NCBI GenBank assembly: GCA_032119795.1
Contig: JAUMFO010000031.1
Location: 1 to 64,000, forward strand
Direction: 5' to 3'
Length of the DNA: 64,000 nt
From: JAGIBJ01 sp032119795
GTDB taxonomy: Bacteria; Actinomycetota; Thermoleophilia; Solirubrobacterales; Solirubrobacteraceae
Of the stretch, positions 16,266-25,350 are shown in pieces. Under the pieces are notes generated by a model. It made no database searches. It had not been told where the DNA came from and was given only the letters and a program-made list of their open reading frames with translations. Both the position numbers and the translations under genes were made by a program. Within the stretch, counting starts at the first letter, position 1, and each line of letters starts with the position of its first letter.

Positions 16266-17129
16266 TTAGACCCCTCCGACGAGTAGGACGGCGAGCAGCG
16301 TCAGCGCCGCTCCGGTTGCTTGCACGCGAGTCATCCGCTCGCGCAGAACGAGTTGGGCCAGGGCGACCGTGGCGACGGGGTAGGTCGAGGCGATCACCGC
16401 GAGACTGCCGCTGCCGCCGGCCGCGTCGGCGCCGACGGCGTAGAGCGTGTTCGCACCGATATCGAGCACGCCGACGGCAGCGATCACGAGCAGCCCGCGC
16501 ACGTCGAACGGCTCTCGCGCCTGCGACCGCAGCGCGATGACCAGCAGCGGAAGCGTCACCGCGACGGCAAAGACGCGGCTGACCGTCACCGCTGCGACCG
16601 GGTCGCCACCGGCGACGGTTGCCTGCTCCAGGAGCAAGAAGAACGTGCCAAACGCCACGGCTGAGCCGGCCGCCAGCGCCAACGAACGAGGGCTGGCAGC
16701 CGGCTGATCCCCGCCGCCGATGCCGCCGTCCCAGCTGACGAGCGCGATGCCCGCGAGCGCCGCGACGAGGCCGACGATCGCGGTGGCGCTCAGCGCATCG
16801 CCCGCGACGAGGTGGGCCGTCAGCGGGACCAGACCCCCAAGTGCCGCGACCGGTGCGACCGGCCCCATCGGCCCGCTCGAGAGCGCACGGTAGAGCAGGG
16901 CAAAGCCAGCGACCTCGCAGAGGCCGGCCCCGGCCGCCAGCAGCACGGCGTCGGTGGTCGGCACCGCCGCTCCCGCGATCGCAGCGCCGATCGCCATCAG
17001 CGCCAGGCCCGTAACCATCGAGCCGCCGAGCACCAGCAGCACCGAGCGCTTGCGGGCGGCGACGCCAGCAACGAAATCGGACGCACCCCACGCGACGCTC
17101 GCGCCGACCGCCATCCCGAGCTCGATCAT
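16266..17129 (-). CDS. EamA-family (DMT) transporter
   Basis: 287 residues with about ten hydrophobic segments in two homologous halves, as in EamA/RhaT drug-metabolite transporters. The motifs GASDFVAGVAARKRS and LALAAGSAVAFGTFFLLLEQ open the halves, and the end is LRERMTRVQATGAALTLLAVLLVGG. Its ATG overlaps the stop of the decarboxylase gene (ATGA at 17126-17129), so the two are translationally coupled. The transporter may therefore move the decarboxylase product or substrate across the membrane, for example a polyamine; this is inference from context. Confidence 0.88.
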   Translation of the reverse strand: MIELGMAVGASVAWGASDFVAGVAARKRSVLLVLGGSMVTGLALMAIGAAIAGAAVPTTDAVLLAAGAGLCEVAGFALLYRALSSGPMGPVAPVAALGGLVPLTAHLVAGDALSATAIVGLVAALAGIALVSWDGGIGGGDQPAASPRSLALAAGSAVAFGTFFLLLEQATVAGGDPVAAVTVSRVFAVAVTLPLLVIALRSQAREPFDVRGLLVIAAVGVLDIGANTLYAVGADAAGGSGSLAVIASTYPVATVALAQLVLRERMTRVQATGAALTLLAVLLVGGV

Positions 17130-18757
17130 GCGAGTCCCGGAATGCCCACGCGCGCGCTCTGCTCCAGCGCTGCGAGCGGGTCGTCAACCACGAGGACACG
17201 CTGGAGGGTGGGATCGCTCGCGCCGCGCAGGTGTGCGCCAAGGCGAACGGCGTCGCGCAGCGCCAGCAGCGCCTGCGCGTCGATGATCTCGCCGGGCAGC
17301 ACCGCAGGGATCCCCGGCGGGTACGGCACCAGCGCCTCAGCAGCCACGCAGCCACCGGCCTGCTCGACGGGCACGAGCACGGACGGCGCCCAGAGCGCCT
17401 CACGCGGCGTGCAGGTGGCGCGCGGCGCCGGCGGGGTCACGGAGGCCGACGCCCGCGAGCCCGGAGTGAGCTCGGGCCCGGCCACGGCGTTGCCGCGGGC
17501 GGCCGCGGCCCGGCGCCAGGTGGAGCTGAGCCGAAGCAGTCCGTCGACCAGCGGCCCCGCCGAGAGCAGCGGCGACTCCCCCACACCGAACACGGCCACC
17601 ACGACGCGCTCCTGTGCGAGTTCCAGCTCGACGCCGGCGGTCGTCCGTAGCGCCGCGGCCAGCTCGTAGCCGGTGCGGCCGGTGCCACGCACGTCGATCG
17701 TGAGGCGCAGCGGATCGAGCCCGGCGAAGCCCGGCTGGCCCCGCCAGCGCTCGTCGATCACGTCGAGCCCCGGGATCGACCGGAGCGCCTCGCGGACCTC
17801 CTCCAGCTCCCGGGCGGCCATCGCGAGCAGCGGCGGGCCCTCCACCTCGGCGCGGGCGCGCGCCGAGTCGAGCGAGGCCAGCAGCAGACTGCTGGGGCTG
17901 GTGCTGCTCACCAGGCCCAGCGCACGGTCGATCGACGACTCCGAAAGCCAGGCCGGTGCGTGCTCGCCGAGGTGCAGCATCGCCGAACCGCTCAGGCTGC
18001 CGAGGTGCTTGTGCGTGCTGGAGACGACGAGATCGGCCCCGCACGAGAGGGCGTCAGGTGGCAGCACGGGCGAGAAGCGCAGGTGGGCGCCCCACGCCTC
18101 GTCGACGATGAGCGCCGCGCCGTGGCGGTGGGCCACGAAGGCAAGCCCGGCCACGTCGGCGCACGCACCGAAGTACGTCGGGCTCACCACGAACACCGAG
18201 TGGATGCCAGCCGCTTGGGAGAGCACCGCGTCGAGCGCCGCGGGGGTGACGCCGTGGGCGATGCCGAGTCGGCCGTCGACCTCGGGCATCACCGTCGTCG
18301 GGTGCAGACCAGCGAGCGTGACCCCGTTGAACGTGCTCGAGTGCGAGGAGCGCTGCACGGCGGCACGGCGTCCCCGCCCGGCCGACGCCACGGCCAGGCA
18401 AGCCGCGAGGTTGCCTTGCGTGGCGCCGCCGGTGAGGAACCACGTCCGTGCGGCACCCCACGCGGCGGCCGCGCGGCGCTCCGCAAGCTCAAAGGGGCTG
18501 AGTCGGCCGGTCTCCCGGTCGACGCCCTCGATGAGCTGCGGGACGTCCAAGGCCGCGGCACCCCCGATCAGTTCACGCAGGAGCGAGACCGGTGCGGCGA
18601 GCCCACCCTTGTGCCCGGGCACCGTGAGGCGCGCCGGAGCGCCGTCGGCGTAGCGCCGGACGGCATCGAGGTACGGCGTCGCCGCCGCCGGCTGGGAGCC
18701 AGCGTGGTGGGCGGCACGTAGCCGCCGCGACTCGGGAGCACTCACGACCTTGGTCAT
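17126..18757 (-). CDS. PLP-dependent Orn/Lys/Arg decarboxylase (class I fold)
   Basis: 543 residues from the ATG at 18757; the open frame upstream is not used. The aspartate-aminotransferase-type fold is recognisable by TVPGHKGG, FLTGGATQGNLA, VDEAWGAHL and the Schiff-base Lys in SSTHKHLGSLSGS at about residue 240. The C-terminus has PYPPGIPAVLPGEII, typical of arginine/lysine/ornithine decarboxylases. The reaction is removal of CO2 from a basic amino acid to give agmatine, cadaverine or putrescine; which one is not decidable from sequence. It is in an operon with the EamA transporter and divergent from the large LuxR ATPase at 18927. Confidence 0.87.
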   Translation of the reverse strand: MTKVVSAPESRRLRAAHHAGSQPAAATPYLDAVRRYADGAPARLTVPGHKGGLAAPVSLLRELIGGAAALDVPQLIEGVDRETGRLSPFELAERRAAAAWGAARTWFLTGGATQGNLAACLAVASAGRGRRAAVQRSSHSSTFNGVTLAGLHPTTVMPEVDGRLGIAHGVTPAALDAVLSQAAGIHSVFVVSPTYFGACADVAGLAFVAHRHGAALIVDEAWGAHLRFSPVLPPDALSCGADLVVSSTHKHLGSLSGSAMLHLGEHAPAWLSESSIDRALGLVSSTSPSSLLLASLDSARARAEVEGPPLLAMAARELEEVREALRSIPGLDVIDERWRGQPGFAGLDPLRLTIDVRGTGRTGYELAAALRTTAGVELELAQERVVVAVFGVGESPLLSAGPLVDGLLRLSSTWRRAAAARGNAVAGPELTPGSRASASVTPPAPRATCTPREALWAPSVLVPVEQAGGCVAAEALVPYPPGIPAVLPGEIIDAQALLALRDAVRLGAHLRGASDPTLQRVLVVDDPLAALEQSARVGIPGLA

Positions 18758-18914
18758 CTGCCAGCAGCCTGTTCTGGCGCGCCCGCATTTACATCGGTGA
18801 GGGCACTGAACTGCAACGCGCCAACGCACCACCAACCCCCTCGGTGCCCCACAACCGGGGGACGACACGAAGGGGATCGGATGGCAGCCGTACACCGATG
18901 TTCGGAAACGCAGG

Positions 18915-18920
18915 TAGATT
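18915..18920 (+). promoter_or_regulatory. Leaderless -10 box TAGATT
   Basis: TAGATT lies 6 nt before the GTG at 18927. Confidence 0.6.
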
Positions 18921-18926
18921 CGACCC

Positions 18927-21743
18927 GTGCTCATCGAGCGCGAAGCTCCCCTCGAACGCCTCACCATGCTGGCCAGCCGTGCTGCCAGCGGTGCTGGCAG
19001 CTGCGTGGTTCTCGAAGGCGGCGCCGGGATCGGCAAGACGGCGCTGCTGCATCACCTGCAAAAGGGCGCCGCGGAACTCGGCCTGCGGACGCTCACCGCC
19101 ACCGGCGCCGACCTCGAACGCGAGCACGCCTTCGGCGTGGCCCGCCAGCTCCTCACGCCCGCATGGCGCGCGGCGAGCGAAGCCGAGCGCGACGACCTAC
19201 TCGACGGGGCAGCGTCGCTGGCACTCCCGCTCCTGGACCTCACGCATGAGAACCCGGGGAGTGCCGGGGCGGCCGAGACCCAGTCGATCCTCTACGGCAC
19301 CCATTGGTTGCTGGCGACGCTGGCCGAACGCACGCCGCTGATGCTGGTCGTCGACGACGCGCACTGGGCCGATGAGCCGTCGATCACCCTGCTGGAGTAC
19401 CTCGCGCGGCGCGTCAGCGAGATGCCCGTGCTGCTCGTGATCGGCAAGCGCCCGACGACGCCTGGGACGGCCAGCCTCGTGCACTCGGGCGAGACGATTC
19501 GCCTGGAGCCCCTGTCGCTTGCCGGCGTCGTCGCGATGGCCGACGAGTTCAGCGACACCGCCGAGACGGCCGCACTCGCCGGCGCCTGCCACGAGGCCAC
19601 GGGCGGCAACCCGCTCTACGTGTACGCCGTGCTGTCTGAGCTGCGCGATCGCGGCCTGGAGCAGAATGCCGCGCAGGCCGTCGCCGACCTCGGCCCAGAG
19701 CCGGTCGCGCGCTCCGTCGACCGTCGACTCTCCGAGCTCCCGCCTGCCGCGGCGGCCACCGCCGAGTCGCTCGCGATCCTCGGCGATGACGCGACGCTCG
19801 TCGCCGTCGCCGAGCTCGCCGGCCTGGAGATGTCTGAGGCGGCAAGCAGCGCCGACGCCCTCGTGCGGGCCGGCATTCTCGCCCGCGGTGATCGCCTGGC
19901 GTTCGCTCACCCCGTCGTGCGCGCGACGATCGTCGGCCGCATTGGCGACCACGAGCAGGGCCTGCGCCATGCCAAGGCTGCCGCGCAGCGCATGCGCCGC
20001 GGCCGCGACCCAGACAAGGTCGCCAGCCACATCCTGCGCGCGCCGGCCGGCCTCGTCGACGACGCTCACGCGGTGCTGCGCGCCGCCGCCGCCAACGCGC
20101 TCTCCCGCGGAGCCCCGACGCTCGCGGCGACGTTCCTGCGGCGCGCGGCCGACGAGCCGTGCACGCCAGAGGAGCACCTCGACGCCTTGGTGGCGCTCGC
20201 CGACGCCGAGCAGCGCGCCGTTGATCCGGCCGCCCTCCACACGCTCGCCGAGGCACAGGCTGCGGCGACCGATCCGGATCGCCGCGCCGCGATCACGATC
20301 ACCCGCTCGCTCGTGCTCTACCGCGAGGGCGACGGGCGGATCGCCGTCGACGAGCTGCAGCGCCAACTCGCTGGCGGCCAGCTCTCTGACGATCTCACCA
20401 CGCGCGTGAAGGCCGCGATGCTCACCCTCGCCGATCTCGATCTGAGTCTTCGGCCGCAGCTGGCGGGCCAGCTCGACGGGATCGTCGCCGACCTGCGCCG
20501 CGAGGGCGGCACGCCAGCGGCCCTCGTTCTCGCCCACGAGGCCGTCGAGGAGCGACTGCGCTACCGCGACTCCGTCGCCAACGGCGACCTCTCCGAGCGG
20601 GCCTTGCGCGCTTGCTTGCAGACCCTCGAAGAGACGCCCGGCGCTCAACCGATCCATGAGGCCGTTCTCGGCTTGCTCGTGCTCTTCCTCGACGCCTCCG
20701 AGCACCTGGGCGCCCTCGACGAGCTGGTGAATCGCGCACTGGTGCTGGCCGCCAAGAACGGCAACGCCGTGACGTACGCCCACCTCGGCGTGACCTACAC
20801 CTGGTCGCTGCTGCGCCAAGGGGCCCTGGAGGATGCCGAGCGGCTTGTGCTCGGCGTGCGCGACCAGGGCGCCCCGAAGACCGTCTGGATGCGCGCGTGG
20901 GTGTCTGGCCTCGGGCAGGCCGTCCGCGCGGAGTTCGAGCCCGAGCTGGGCCTCGATCCCCTCGGAACGCCGGATGAACTCGACGTCGGCGAGAACGAGG
21001 TGCCGCCCGCAGAGCGCTGGCTCCTCAGCGTGTTGCGCGGCAAGCTGCTCCTCGCCCGTGGCGAAGTCGAGGCTGGCCTCGCGGCACTGCTGGCCGGCGG
21101 CGAGGGCCTCGCGCGCCTCGGCACGCCCGCGGGCAACTACCACTGGCGCTCCGACGCCGCCCTCGCGCTCGGGCGCCTCGGCCGCATCGACGAGGGCCGC
21201 GTGCTCGCCGCCGAGGAGCTGCAGCTCAACCAGCGCTGGGGCGCCCCGCGGGCACTCGGGCATTCCCACCGCGCCGCCGCGATGCTGGCGGTCGACGATG
21301 ACGAGCGCCTCGCCGGCCTCCATGAAGCCGTCCGGCTGCTGGAAGGGGTACGGGCCCCGCTGGAACTCGCGCGCACGCTCGTCGAGCTTGGCGCTTCACT
21401 GCGCCGAATGAACCGCCGCGCCGACGCCCGCGAGCCGCTGCGTCGAGCCATCGAACTGGCAGACAGCTGCGCCCCACGCACGCGCGTCGCCGCCCAGGCC
21501 CGAACGGAGCTGGCGGCGTCCGGTGGGCGCGCGCCGAAGAGTCACGCTGGTGGCGTCGAGGCCCTCACGGCCAGCGAGCGTCGGATCGTCGACCTCGCGG
21601 TGCAGGGGCTGTCGAATCCGCAGGTCGCCCAAGAGCTGTTCATCAGCCGACGGACGGTCGAGTCGCACCTGGCGAGCGCCTACACGAAGCTCGGGATCGC
21701 CGGTCGCGGCGAACTCGGGCGCGTGCTCGAGCCCGCGAACTAA
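18927..21743 (+). CDS. Large ATP-binding LuxR-family regulator (LAL/MalT type)
   Basis: 938 residues. An N-terminal STAND-type ATPase has Walker A GGAGIGKT (about 31-38) and Walker B LMLVVDDAHWAD (about 137-148). A long helical middle (about 350-850) is TPR-like. The C-terminal LuxR helix-turn-helix is ALTASERRIVDLAVQGLSN then ISRRTVESHLASAYTKLGI. LAL proteins are ligand-triggered activators that oligomerise with ATP. It is divergent from the decarboxylase-transporter operon, with 169 bp between starts, so that operon is a reasonable target. The GTG start is supported by a -10 box 6 nt away. Confidence 0.9.
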   Translation: MLIEREAPLERLTMLASRAASGAGSCVVLEGGAGIGKTALLHHLQKGAAELGLRTLTATGADLEREHAFGVARQLLTPAWRAASEAERDDLLDGAASLALPLLDLTHENPGSAGAAETQSILYGTHWLLATLAERTPLMLVVDDAHWADEPSITLLEYLARRVSEMPVLLVIGKRPTTPGTASLVHSGETIRLEPLSLAGVVAMADEFSDTAETAALAGACHEATGGNPLYVYAVLSELRDRGLEQNAAQAVADLGPEPVARSVDRRLSELPPAAAATAESLAILGDDATLVAVAELAGLEMSEAASSADALVRAGILARGDRLAFAHPVVRATIVGRIGDHEQGLRHAKAAAQRMRRGRDPDKVASHILRAPAGLVDDAHAVLRAAAANALSRGAPTLAATFLRRAADEPCTPEEHLDALVALADAEQRAVDPAALHTLAEAQAAATDPDRRAAITITRSLVLYREGDGRIAVDELQRQLAGGQLSDDLTTRVKAAMLTLADLDLSLRPQLAGQLDGIVADLRREGGTPAALVLAHEAVEERLRYRDSVANGDLSERALRACLQTLEETPGAQPIHEAVLGLLVLFLDASEHLGALDELVNRALVLAAKNGNAVTYAHLGVTYTWSLLRQGALEDAERLVLGVRDQGAPKTVWMRAWVSGLGQAVRAEFEPELGLDPLGTPDELDVGENEVPPAERWLLSVLRGKLLLARGEVEAGLAALLAGGEGLARLGTPAGNYHWRSDAALALGRLGRIDEGRVLAAEELQLNQRWGAPRALGHSHRAAAMLAVDDDERLAGLHEAVRLLEGVRAPLELARTLVELGASLRRMNRRADAREPLRRAIELADSCAPRTRVAAQARTELAASGGRAPKSHAGGVEALTASERRIVDLAVQGLSNPQVAQELFISRRTVESHLASAYTKLGIAGRGELGRVLEPAN

Positions 21744-21749
21744 GGCGCC

Positions 21750-22166
21750 TCAGCTGGCGAGCACCGTGAGGTGCGGAGTTCGGGCCCGAGCGGCATCCAA
21801 CGATGCCATGCGGATGCTGCTCGGACCCGTCCTCCTGACCGGGCTCATCGCCCGGAGTTCCCCTTGCTCATCGGCCGGCCGGCCCACCGCGTGGCTCTCC
21901 CCCTGAGTAACCACGCGGAGCCCGGCAGCCGAGTGCTGCACTTGGGCGTCACTTCGCCACGCATCCACGGCCGCCCCCCAGGCGGTCGTGAGTCGGCGGC
22001 GGGTGACTTGCAGCGATGGCGTCGGCTGGGTCCCGCAACCGCGGACGACACCTACGAGCAAGAGGGTGATGACCAAGACAGCGGCATCGTTAAACCCACG
22101 GGAGCCAGCCGGCGAAGCACTGCCGGCGGGCCGCATGGGCCTGGGAATGTCGTGGACCTCGGTCAT
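21750..22166 (-). CDS. Hypothetical protein with one N-terminal membrane segment
   Basis: 138 residues. Residues about 26-42 (AAVLVITLLLVGVVRG) are hydrophobic and followed by CGTQPTP, so this may be an anchored or exported protein. The rest is polar with no recognised motif. Third-position G/C is high, as in real genes, and the frame neatly fills the gap between converging neighbours. The SD is weak (AAGG about 10 nt upstream). It could be spurious. Confidence 0.4.
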   Translation of the reverse strand: MTEVHDIPRPMRPAGSASPAGSRGFNDAAVLVITLLLVGVVRGCGTQPTPSLQVTRRRLTTAWGAAVDAWRSDAQVQHSAAGLRVVTQGESHAVGRPADEQGELRAMSPVRRTGPSSIRMASLDAARARTPHLTVLAS

Positions 22167-22326
22167 CGAGGACTACCTTCGACTGCGACCGAATCCTTTG
22201 CATCGGTGAGCCCACCGAACTTGCCGAGACCTCACTGAGGGTCACCTAGGTGAGGCCTCGGTGAGGGGCGGCTAGCGTGGTCGTTGGCCGCCCGTACTCC
22301 CGGTTGCCTTGCCTCGGAGGACCCGC

Positions 22327-23205
22327 ATGAAGCTCGCCATCCACTTCCCCAATTTCACGTTGCCCGGTGGGCCGCAGGCCATCGCCCCGGCGCTGGCGGC
22401 TACCGCCCGTGCCGCGGAGGACGGCGGCGTCGACACGCTGACGCTCATGGATCACTGGTTCCAGATGGAGAGCCTTGCCACCGTCCAAGACCCGATGCTG
22501 GAGGGCTACACGTCGCTGGGGTTCCTGGCCGGGCTGACGGAGCGGCTCACGCTCGGACTGCTGGTGACGGGCGTGACCTACCGCCACCCGGGCCTGCTCG
22601 CCAAGACCGTCACCACGCTCGACGTGCTCTCCGGAGGCCGCGCGCAGCTTGGAATCGGCGCCGCCTGGTACGAGCGCGAGCACCTGGGCCTCGGCGTGCC
22701 GTATCCGCCGATCGCCGAGCGGTTTGAACGCCTGGAGGAGACCCTGCAGATCGTGCACCAGATGTGGTCGGCCGACGACGGGCCGTTTGCGGGCAAGCAC
22801 TTCCAGCTGGCCGAGACGCTCTGCGTGCCCCAGCCCATCAGCGGGCCGCGCCCGCGGATCCTGATCGGCGGCAGCGGCGAGAAGAAGACCCTGCAGTTCG
22901 TGGCGAAGTACGCCGACGCGTGCAACCTCTTCGCCCCGGACGCCGCGACCGTCGCCCACAAGCTCGAGGTGCTGGCCGGCCACTGCGAGGCCGAGGGGCG
23001 CGACCTCGCCGAGATCGAGAAGACGATCATCTGGAGCGGCGACCCCGTCACCAACCCAGCCGCCTTCCTCCCCGCGATGGAGGAATTCGCCGCGCTCGGC
23101 GTCGAGACGGTCTACCTCAGCGCCATGGCCGCGGACCCCGCCGCGTGGGTGACGGCGCTCTGCGAGCAGTTCGGCGAAGAACTAGCCGCAATCGAGGCGT
23201 CGTAG
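22327..23205 (+). CDS. LLM-class F420-dependent oxidoreductase
   Basis: 292 residues from the ATG at 22327, with SD CGGAGG at the right distance. A luciferase-like TIM barrel is shown by HFPNFTLPGG at the start, LTLGLLVTGVTYRHPGLLAK, TLDVLSGGRAQLGIGAAWYE, RFERLEETLQIV, and RPRILIGGSGEKKTL in the cofactor-phosphate region. Actinobacterial members mostly use F420 and act on aldehydes, sugar phosphates or xenobiotics. The substrate is unknown. It is a single gene, with a TAGCGT box at about 22272 as a possible -10. Confidence 0.87.
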   Translation: MKLAIHFPNFTLPGGPQAIAPALAATARAAEDGGVDTLTLMDHWFQMESLATVQDPMLEGYTSLGFLAGLTERLTLGLLVTGVTYRHPGLLAKTVTTLDVLSGGRAQLGIGAAWYEREHLGLGVPYPPIAERFERLEETLQIVHQMWSADDGPFAGKHFQLAETLCVPQPISGPRPRILIGGSGEKKTLQFVAKYADACNLFAPDAATVAHKLEVLAGHCEAEGRDLAEIEKTIIWSGDPVTNPAAFLPAMEEFAALGVETVYLSAMAADPAAWVTALCEQFGEELAAIEAS

Positions 23206-23229
23206 AACGGTGAGCGTCGGGCCGCCGCC

Positions 23230-24141
23230 TCAGTCGTGGGAGAGGCAGCGGGCGACGCCGGCGCCCGCGCAGTCCTCGCAGACGACGACGCGCTCGCGGC
23301 AGCCGTCGTCCTCGCAGCGATCCATCCGGTTCGTCGGCGCTGAGCAGCGGATGCAGGTGCCTACGAGCACCGGCTCGGCGCCGTAGGACAGGCTCGTCCG
23401 CTTGTCGAAGACGTAGAGCTCGCCCTTCCAGAGGCCCGTGTTGCCGTAGCGCTCGGCGTAGCGCACGATGCCGCCGTCGAGTTGGTAGACCTCTTCAAAG
23501 CCGCGGTTCTTCATCAGCGAGGTGAGCACCTCGCAGCGGATCCCGCCCGTGCAGTAGGTCACGACCGGCTTGTCTTTGAGGTGGTCGAACGCGCCGGCGT
23601 CGAGCTGCGCCAGCAGATCGGGGGTGGTCGCGGCGTCGGGGACGATCGCGCCCTCGAACCGGCCGATCTCCGCCTCAAAGGCGTTGCGACCGTCGAAGAA
23701 CACGACCTCCTCGCCGCGCTGCTCGACGAGTTCATGCACCTGCCTGGGCTGCAGGTGCGTCCCGCCGCCGACGACGCCATGCGCGTCGACCTGCAGCTCG
23801 CCGGGTGCGCCAAAGGTGACGATCTCGTCGCGCGCTTTCACCGAGAGCCGCGGGAAGTCGACGCACTCACGAAAGCCAGACGGGCCGGGCTCATCCGTGA
23901 GGCCCGAGCCGTTGCTCCACTTCAGATCGACGCCGCGGAACGCCTCGTACTCCCGCAGCGAGCGCGCGTATCGCTTGAGCGCAGCCATCTCGCCGCCGAC
24001 CGTCGCGTTGATGCCGTGCGGCGACACGATGATCCGCCCCCGCAGCCCCAGCGAGCGGCAGAGGTCGAGTTGCCACACGCGGATCGCGTCCGGATCCGAG
24101 AGCGGCGTGAAGACGTAGAAGAGAAGGATCTTCGGGAGCGC
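23230..24141 (-). CDS. trhO: tRNA uridine(34) hydroxylase (rhodanese-like, TrhO/YceA)
   Basis: 303 residues from GTG 24141; a start at 24186 would add 15. The N-terminal acylphosphatase-like domain (LRGRIIVSPHGINATVGG) precedes a rhodanese domain with the catalytic Cys loop TYCTGGIRCE. The family's C-terminal zinc-binding-type segment is rich in CxxC motifs (GTCIRCSAPTNRMDRC, CEDCAGAG). TrhO makes 5-hydroxyuridine at the tRNA wobble position in an O2-dependent way. It is divergent from the DNA methyltransferase. Confidence 0.9.
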   Translation of the reverse strand, partial: ALPKILLFYVFTPLSDPDAIRVWQLDLCRSLGLRGRIIVSPHGINATVGGEMAALKRYARSLREYEAFRGVDLKWSNGSGLTDEPGPSGFRECVDFPRLSVKARDEIVTFGAPGELQVDAHGVVGGGTHLQPRQVHELVEQRGEEVVFFDGRNAFEAEIGRFEGAIVPDAATTPDLLAQLDAGAFDHLKDKPVVTYCTGGIRCEVLTSLMKNRGFEEVYQLDGGIVRYAERYGNTGLWKGELYVFDKRTSLSYGAEPVLVGTCIRCSAPTNRMDRCEDDGCRERVVVCEDCAGAGVARCLSHD

Positions 24142-24208
24142 CACCGGCGAATCGTCGCAGAGGGCGGGCTCCCGCGCCGCGGCCAACGCGTTCCGTCCGA
24201 ACGGCTTG

Positions 24209-24222
24209 CGAACGTACGTTCG
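24209..24222. promoter_or_regulatory. 14-bp perfect palindrome between trhO and methyltransferase
   Basis: CGAACGTACGTTCG, a perfect palindrome in the only intergenic stretch upstream of the methyltransferase and of trhO. It is a plausible repressor site. The binding protein is unknown, and no controller gene is adjacent. Confidence 0.5.
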
Positions 24223-24288
24223 GTGATCCCCGGTCGTCGAATGGCGCAGCCTCCGTTGCCGCTGCAGCTTCTGTCCCCGTCAGTCGGC

Positions 24289-25350
24289 ATGATGGGCGCT
24301 GTGCGCCGACCGACTGTGGTTTCTCTGTATTCCGGCGCAGGCGGACTGGATCTCGGGTTCATCTCGGCCGGGTTCGAGGTGATCTTCGCCAACGACGCCG
24401 ACCGCTGGGCCGTGGAGACGTACCGCCACAACATCGGCGACCACATGGTGGGCGGCGACGTGCTGCAGACGCCCTTGCCGAGCGTCAGCCCGGATGTGTT
24501 GGTCGGCGGCCCGCCGTGCCAGGGCTTCTCGGTCATCGGGAAGATGGACGGCGAGGACCCTCGCTCTCAGCACATCTTCCACTTCATGGACGCGGTCGAC
24601 GAGCTGCAGCCTGAGGCGTTCGTGATGGAGAACGTCAAGGCGCTCTACGAGAACGCGCGATGGGCACCGCTCCGCGAAGAGCTCGCTCGCCGGGCCGCGG
24701 CCCTCGGCTACACGACCCAGCTCATGCTGTTGAACGCCGCCGACTACGGCGTCCCTCAGGCGCGCGAGCGGATGTTCTTCGTTGGCGTGCGGGGCGCCAA
24801 CGCCGTTGAGCGCCCCACGCCCACCACCGCCGACCGGCCAAAGACGGTGCGCCAAGCGCTCAGCGCCCTGCCCGCGTTCGGCGCACCGGGCAACCGCACC
24901 GCCACGGGAGCGCGCGTGGTGCCATCTCGCGAGCCAATCATGCGTCCCACTGCCCACACCGGATCGCTGCTGTTCAACGGCTCCGGCCGTCCGCTGCACC
25001 TGGATCGCCCAGCGAAGACGCTTCCGGCCTCGATGGGCGGCAACGCCACGCCGATCATCGATCAGGAGGAACTCGACTCGGGCGCGCCCGCATGGGTGGT
25101 GGAGTACCACCGGCACCTCGCCGACGGCGGCAAGCCGTACAAGGCCGCACCGGCGCGCCTGCGCCGAATCACGATCGAGGAGGCGGCCGCCTTGCAGTCA
25201 TTCCCGCAGGACCACGAGTTCCTCGGGCCGCGCGTCGCGCAGTACCGCCAGATCGGCAATGCCGTCCCGCCGCTACTGGCCGAGGCGGTCGCGAAATCGG
25301 TGATGCAGGCGCTGGCAGGTGCCCGCGAGTCCTCACTCGTCGCGGCTTAG
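24289..25350 (+). CDS. DNA (cytosine-5-)-methyltransferase
   Basis: 353 residues from ATG 24289 (24292, GTG 24301 and ATG 24241 are alternatives). All conserved C5-MTase motifs are present: I VSLYSGAGGLDLGF, IV VGGPPCQGFS with the catalytic Cys at about residue 76, VI AFVMENVK, VIII PQARERMFF and X YRQIGNAVPP. The target-recognition region is short (about residues 200-260). It methylates cytosine in host DNA. Its 3' end overlaps, tail to tail, the endonuclease-like gene at 25347-26522, so the two are read as a type II restriction-modification system. The recognition sequence cannot be read from the protein. Confidence 0.93.
   Translation: MMGAVRRPTVVSLYSGAGGLDLGFISAGFEVIFANDADRWAVETYRHNIGDHMVGGDVLQTPLPSVSPDVLVGGPPCQGFSVIGKMDGEDPRSQHIFHFMDAVDELQPEAFVMENVKALYENARWAPLREELARRAAALGYTTQLMLLNAADYGVPQARERMFFVGVRGANAVERPTPTTADRPKTVRQALSALPAFGAPGNRTATGARVVPSREPIMRPTAHTGSLLFNGSGRPLHLDRPAKTLPASMGGNATPIIDQEELDSGAPAWVVEYHRHLADGGKPYKAAPARLRRITIEEAAALQSFPQDHEFLGPRVAQYRQIGNAVPPLLAEAVAKSVMQALAGARESSLVAA

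Noticed and set aside
23482..24288. N-terminal extension of the methyltransferase frame
   Set aside because: It runs antisense through trhO. The conserved motif I begins only about 10 residues after ATG 24289.
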